From positions 1 through 29,970 of IMG/VR virus record IMGVR_UViG_3300009181_000245: 29,970 bases of DNA, one strand, 5' to 3'. Under the pieces are notes generated by a model. The model did no database searches. It had not been told where the DNA came from and saw only the letters and a program-made list of their open reading frames with translations. Shown in pieces: positions 29,532-29,970 of the stretch. The DNA is from a virus. Numbering within the stretch: position 1 is the stretch's first letter; each line of letters begins with the position of its first letter. A program made the position numbers and the translations under genes.

Positions 29532-29970
29532 ATGGCGTTTCAAGTCAGCCCAGGAATCAATGTTTCCGAAATTGATCTTACAACTACTGTTCCAGCACTT
29601 GCGACTACGGTCGGCGGTTTTGGCGGAGTATTTCGTTGGGGACCAGTCGGAAAGTTCGTTCTTGTAGATTCAGAAAATACACTCGCAAATCGCTTCGGTA
29701 AACCGACCTCGGACAACTACGAAACGTTTTATACAGCCGCAAATTTCCTTTCTTATGGAAATGCTTTGTATGTTTCGCGGGCCGCCAATACAACAGGTTT
29801 TTCTAATACAGCGACTGTTACGCTTAGTAGTAATACTACGCTTGCCACGGCGAACGGCGCGGCTCTTGGCCTTACAGTTGGTAATCGCGTGCAAGGCGAT
29901 GGCATTCCCGATGATACCTTCGTTACAGCGGTTTCCAATACCACTACTACTATTTCGAGAGCCGCGACAG
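29532..29970 (+). CDS. 18: Tail sheath protein gp18 homologue (3' partial)
   Basis: The frame is open from ATG 29532 to the window end (146 codons). The opening MAFQVSPGINVSEIDLTTTVPALATTVGGFGGVFRWGPVGKFVLVDSENTLANRFGKPTSDNYETFYTAANFLSYGNALYVSRAA is the standard T4-like sheath N-terminus (SPG...E.D......G...RWGP......V.....L...FG.P). Sheath subunits form the contractile tail cylinder. Position after gp17 matches T4 order. From about residue 95 a Thr/Asn-rich beta insertion begins (TATVTLSSNTTLATANG), probably part of a surface domain. Confidence 0.92.
   Translation, partial: MAFQVSPGINVSEIDLTTTVPALATTVGGFGGVFRWGPVGKFVLVDSENTLANRFGKPTSDNYETFYTAANFLSYGNALYVSRAANTTGFSNTATVTLSSNTTLATANGAALGLTVGNRVQGDGIPDDTFVTAVSNTTTTISRAAT

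Overview
This window is the late structural region of a T4-like tailed phage (myovirus), most like marine T4-type phages. Three things support this. First, 25060-29970 carries the neck-to-sheath block in T4 order: gp13, gp14, gp15, gp16, gp17 and the start of gp18. Second, exact T4-type late promoter boxes (TATAAATA) stand before the main transcription units. Third, very long low-complexity fibre genes occupy the left half. The host cannot be read from the sequence; a marine bacterium is only an inference from the collagen-like fibres and the 2-oxoglutarate (2OG) oxygenases. No tRNA, rRNA, CRISPR array or insertion sequence was seen, and no stretch over 300 bases lacks a gene.

Layout. 1-4507: the 3' end of a collagen-like fibre with an S74-type chaperone tail, several small virion-type proteins, a possible GNAT acetyltransferase, a 581-aa fibre and a 63-aa coiled-coil protein containing a perfect 13-bp hairpin. 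4561-10389: a 1942-aa fibre with three collagen-like blocks and multiply duplicated modules. 10389-12637: a G+C-richer module with a poly-glycine adhesin-like protein, a probable fibre-assembly protein, a 2OG oxygenase and a small protein. 12713-16756: a second modular fibre (905 aa), then a 440-aa protein built from Pro-Gly decapeptide and 12-aa Tyr-Asn-Ala-Pro repeats.

16781-24974 is an A+T-richer accessory block of enzymes with no obvious role in assembly. On the plus strand are a prolyl-4-hydroxylase-type dioxygenase, two paralogous unknown proteins, a GT60-like (Skp1 GlcNAc-transferase type) glycosyltransferase, a CxxCxxCC metal-binding protein, two more 2OG oxygenases, a METTL20-like methyltransferase and a sulfotransferase. 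A minus-strand operon adds a 2OG oxygenase, a GT2-like glycosyltransferase and a DUF6445-like 2OG-fold protein. The minus-strand operon and gp13 are driven by back-to-back late promoters only 5 bp apart.

The main hypothesis is that this block is a virion protein-modification cassette. The hydroxylase gene begins 24 bp after a gene whose product carries a dozen X-Pro-Gly decapeptides, and the GT60-like family includes the enzyme that adds GlcNAc to hydroxyproline in Dictyostelium Skp1. A hydroxylate-then-glycosylate (and perhaps sulfate or methylate) decoration of the fibre is therefore plausible. The gene contents and motifs are read from the sequence; the pathway is inference.
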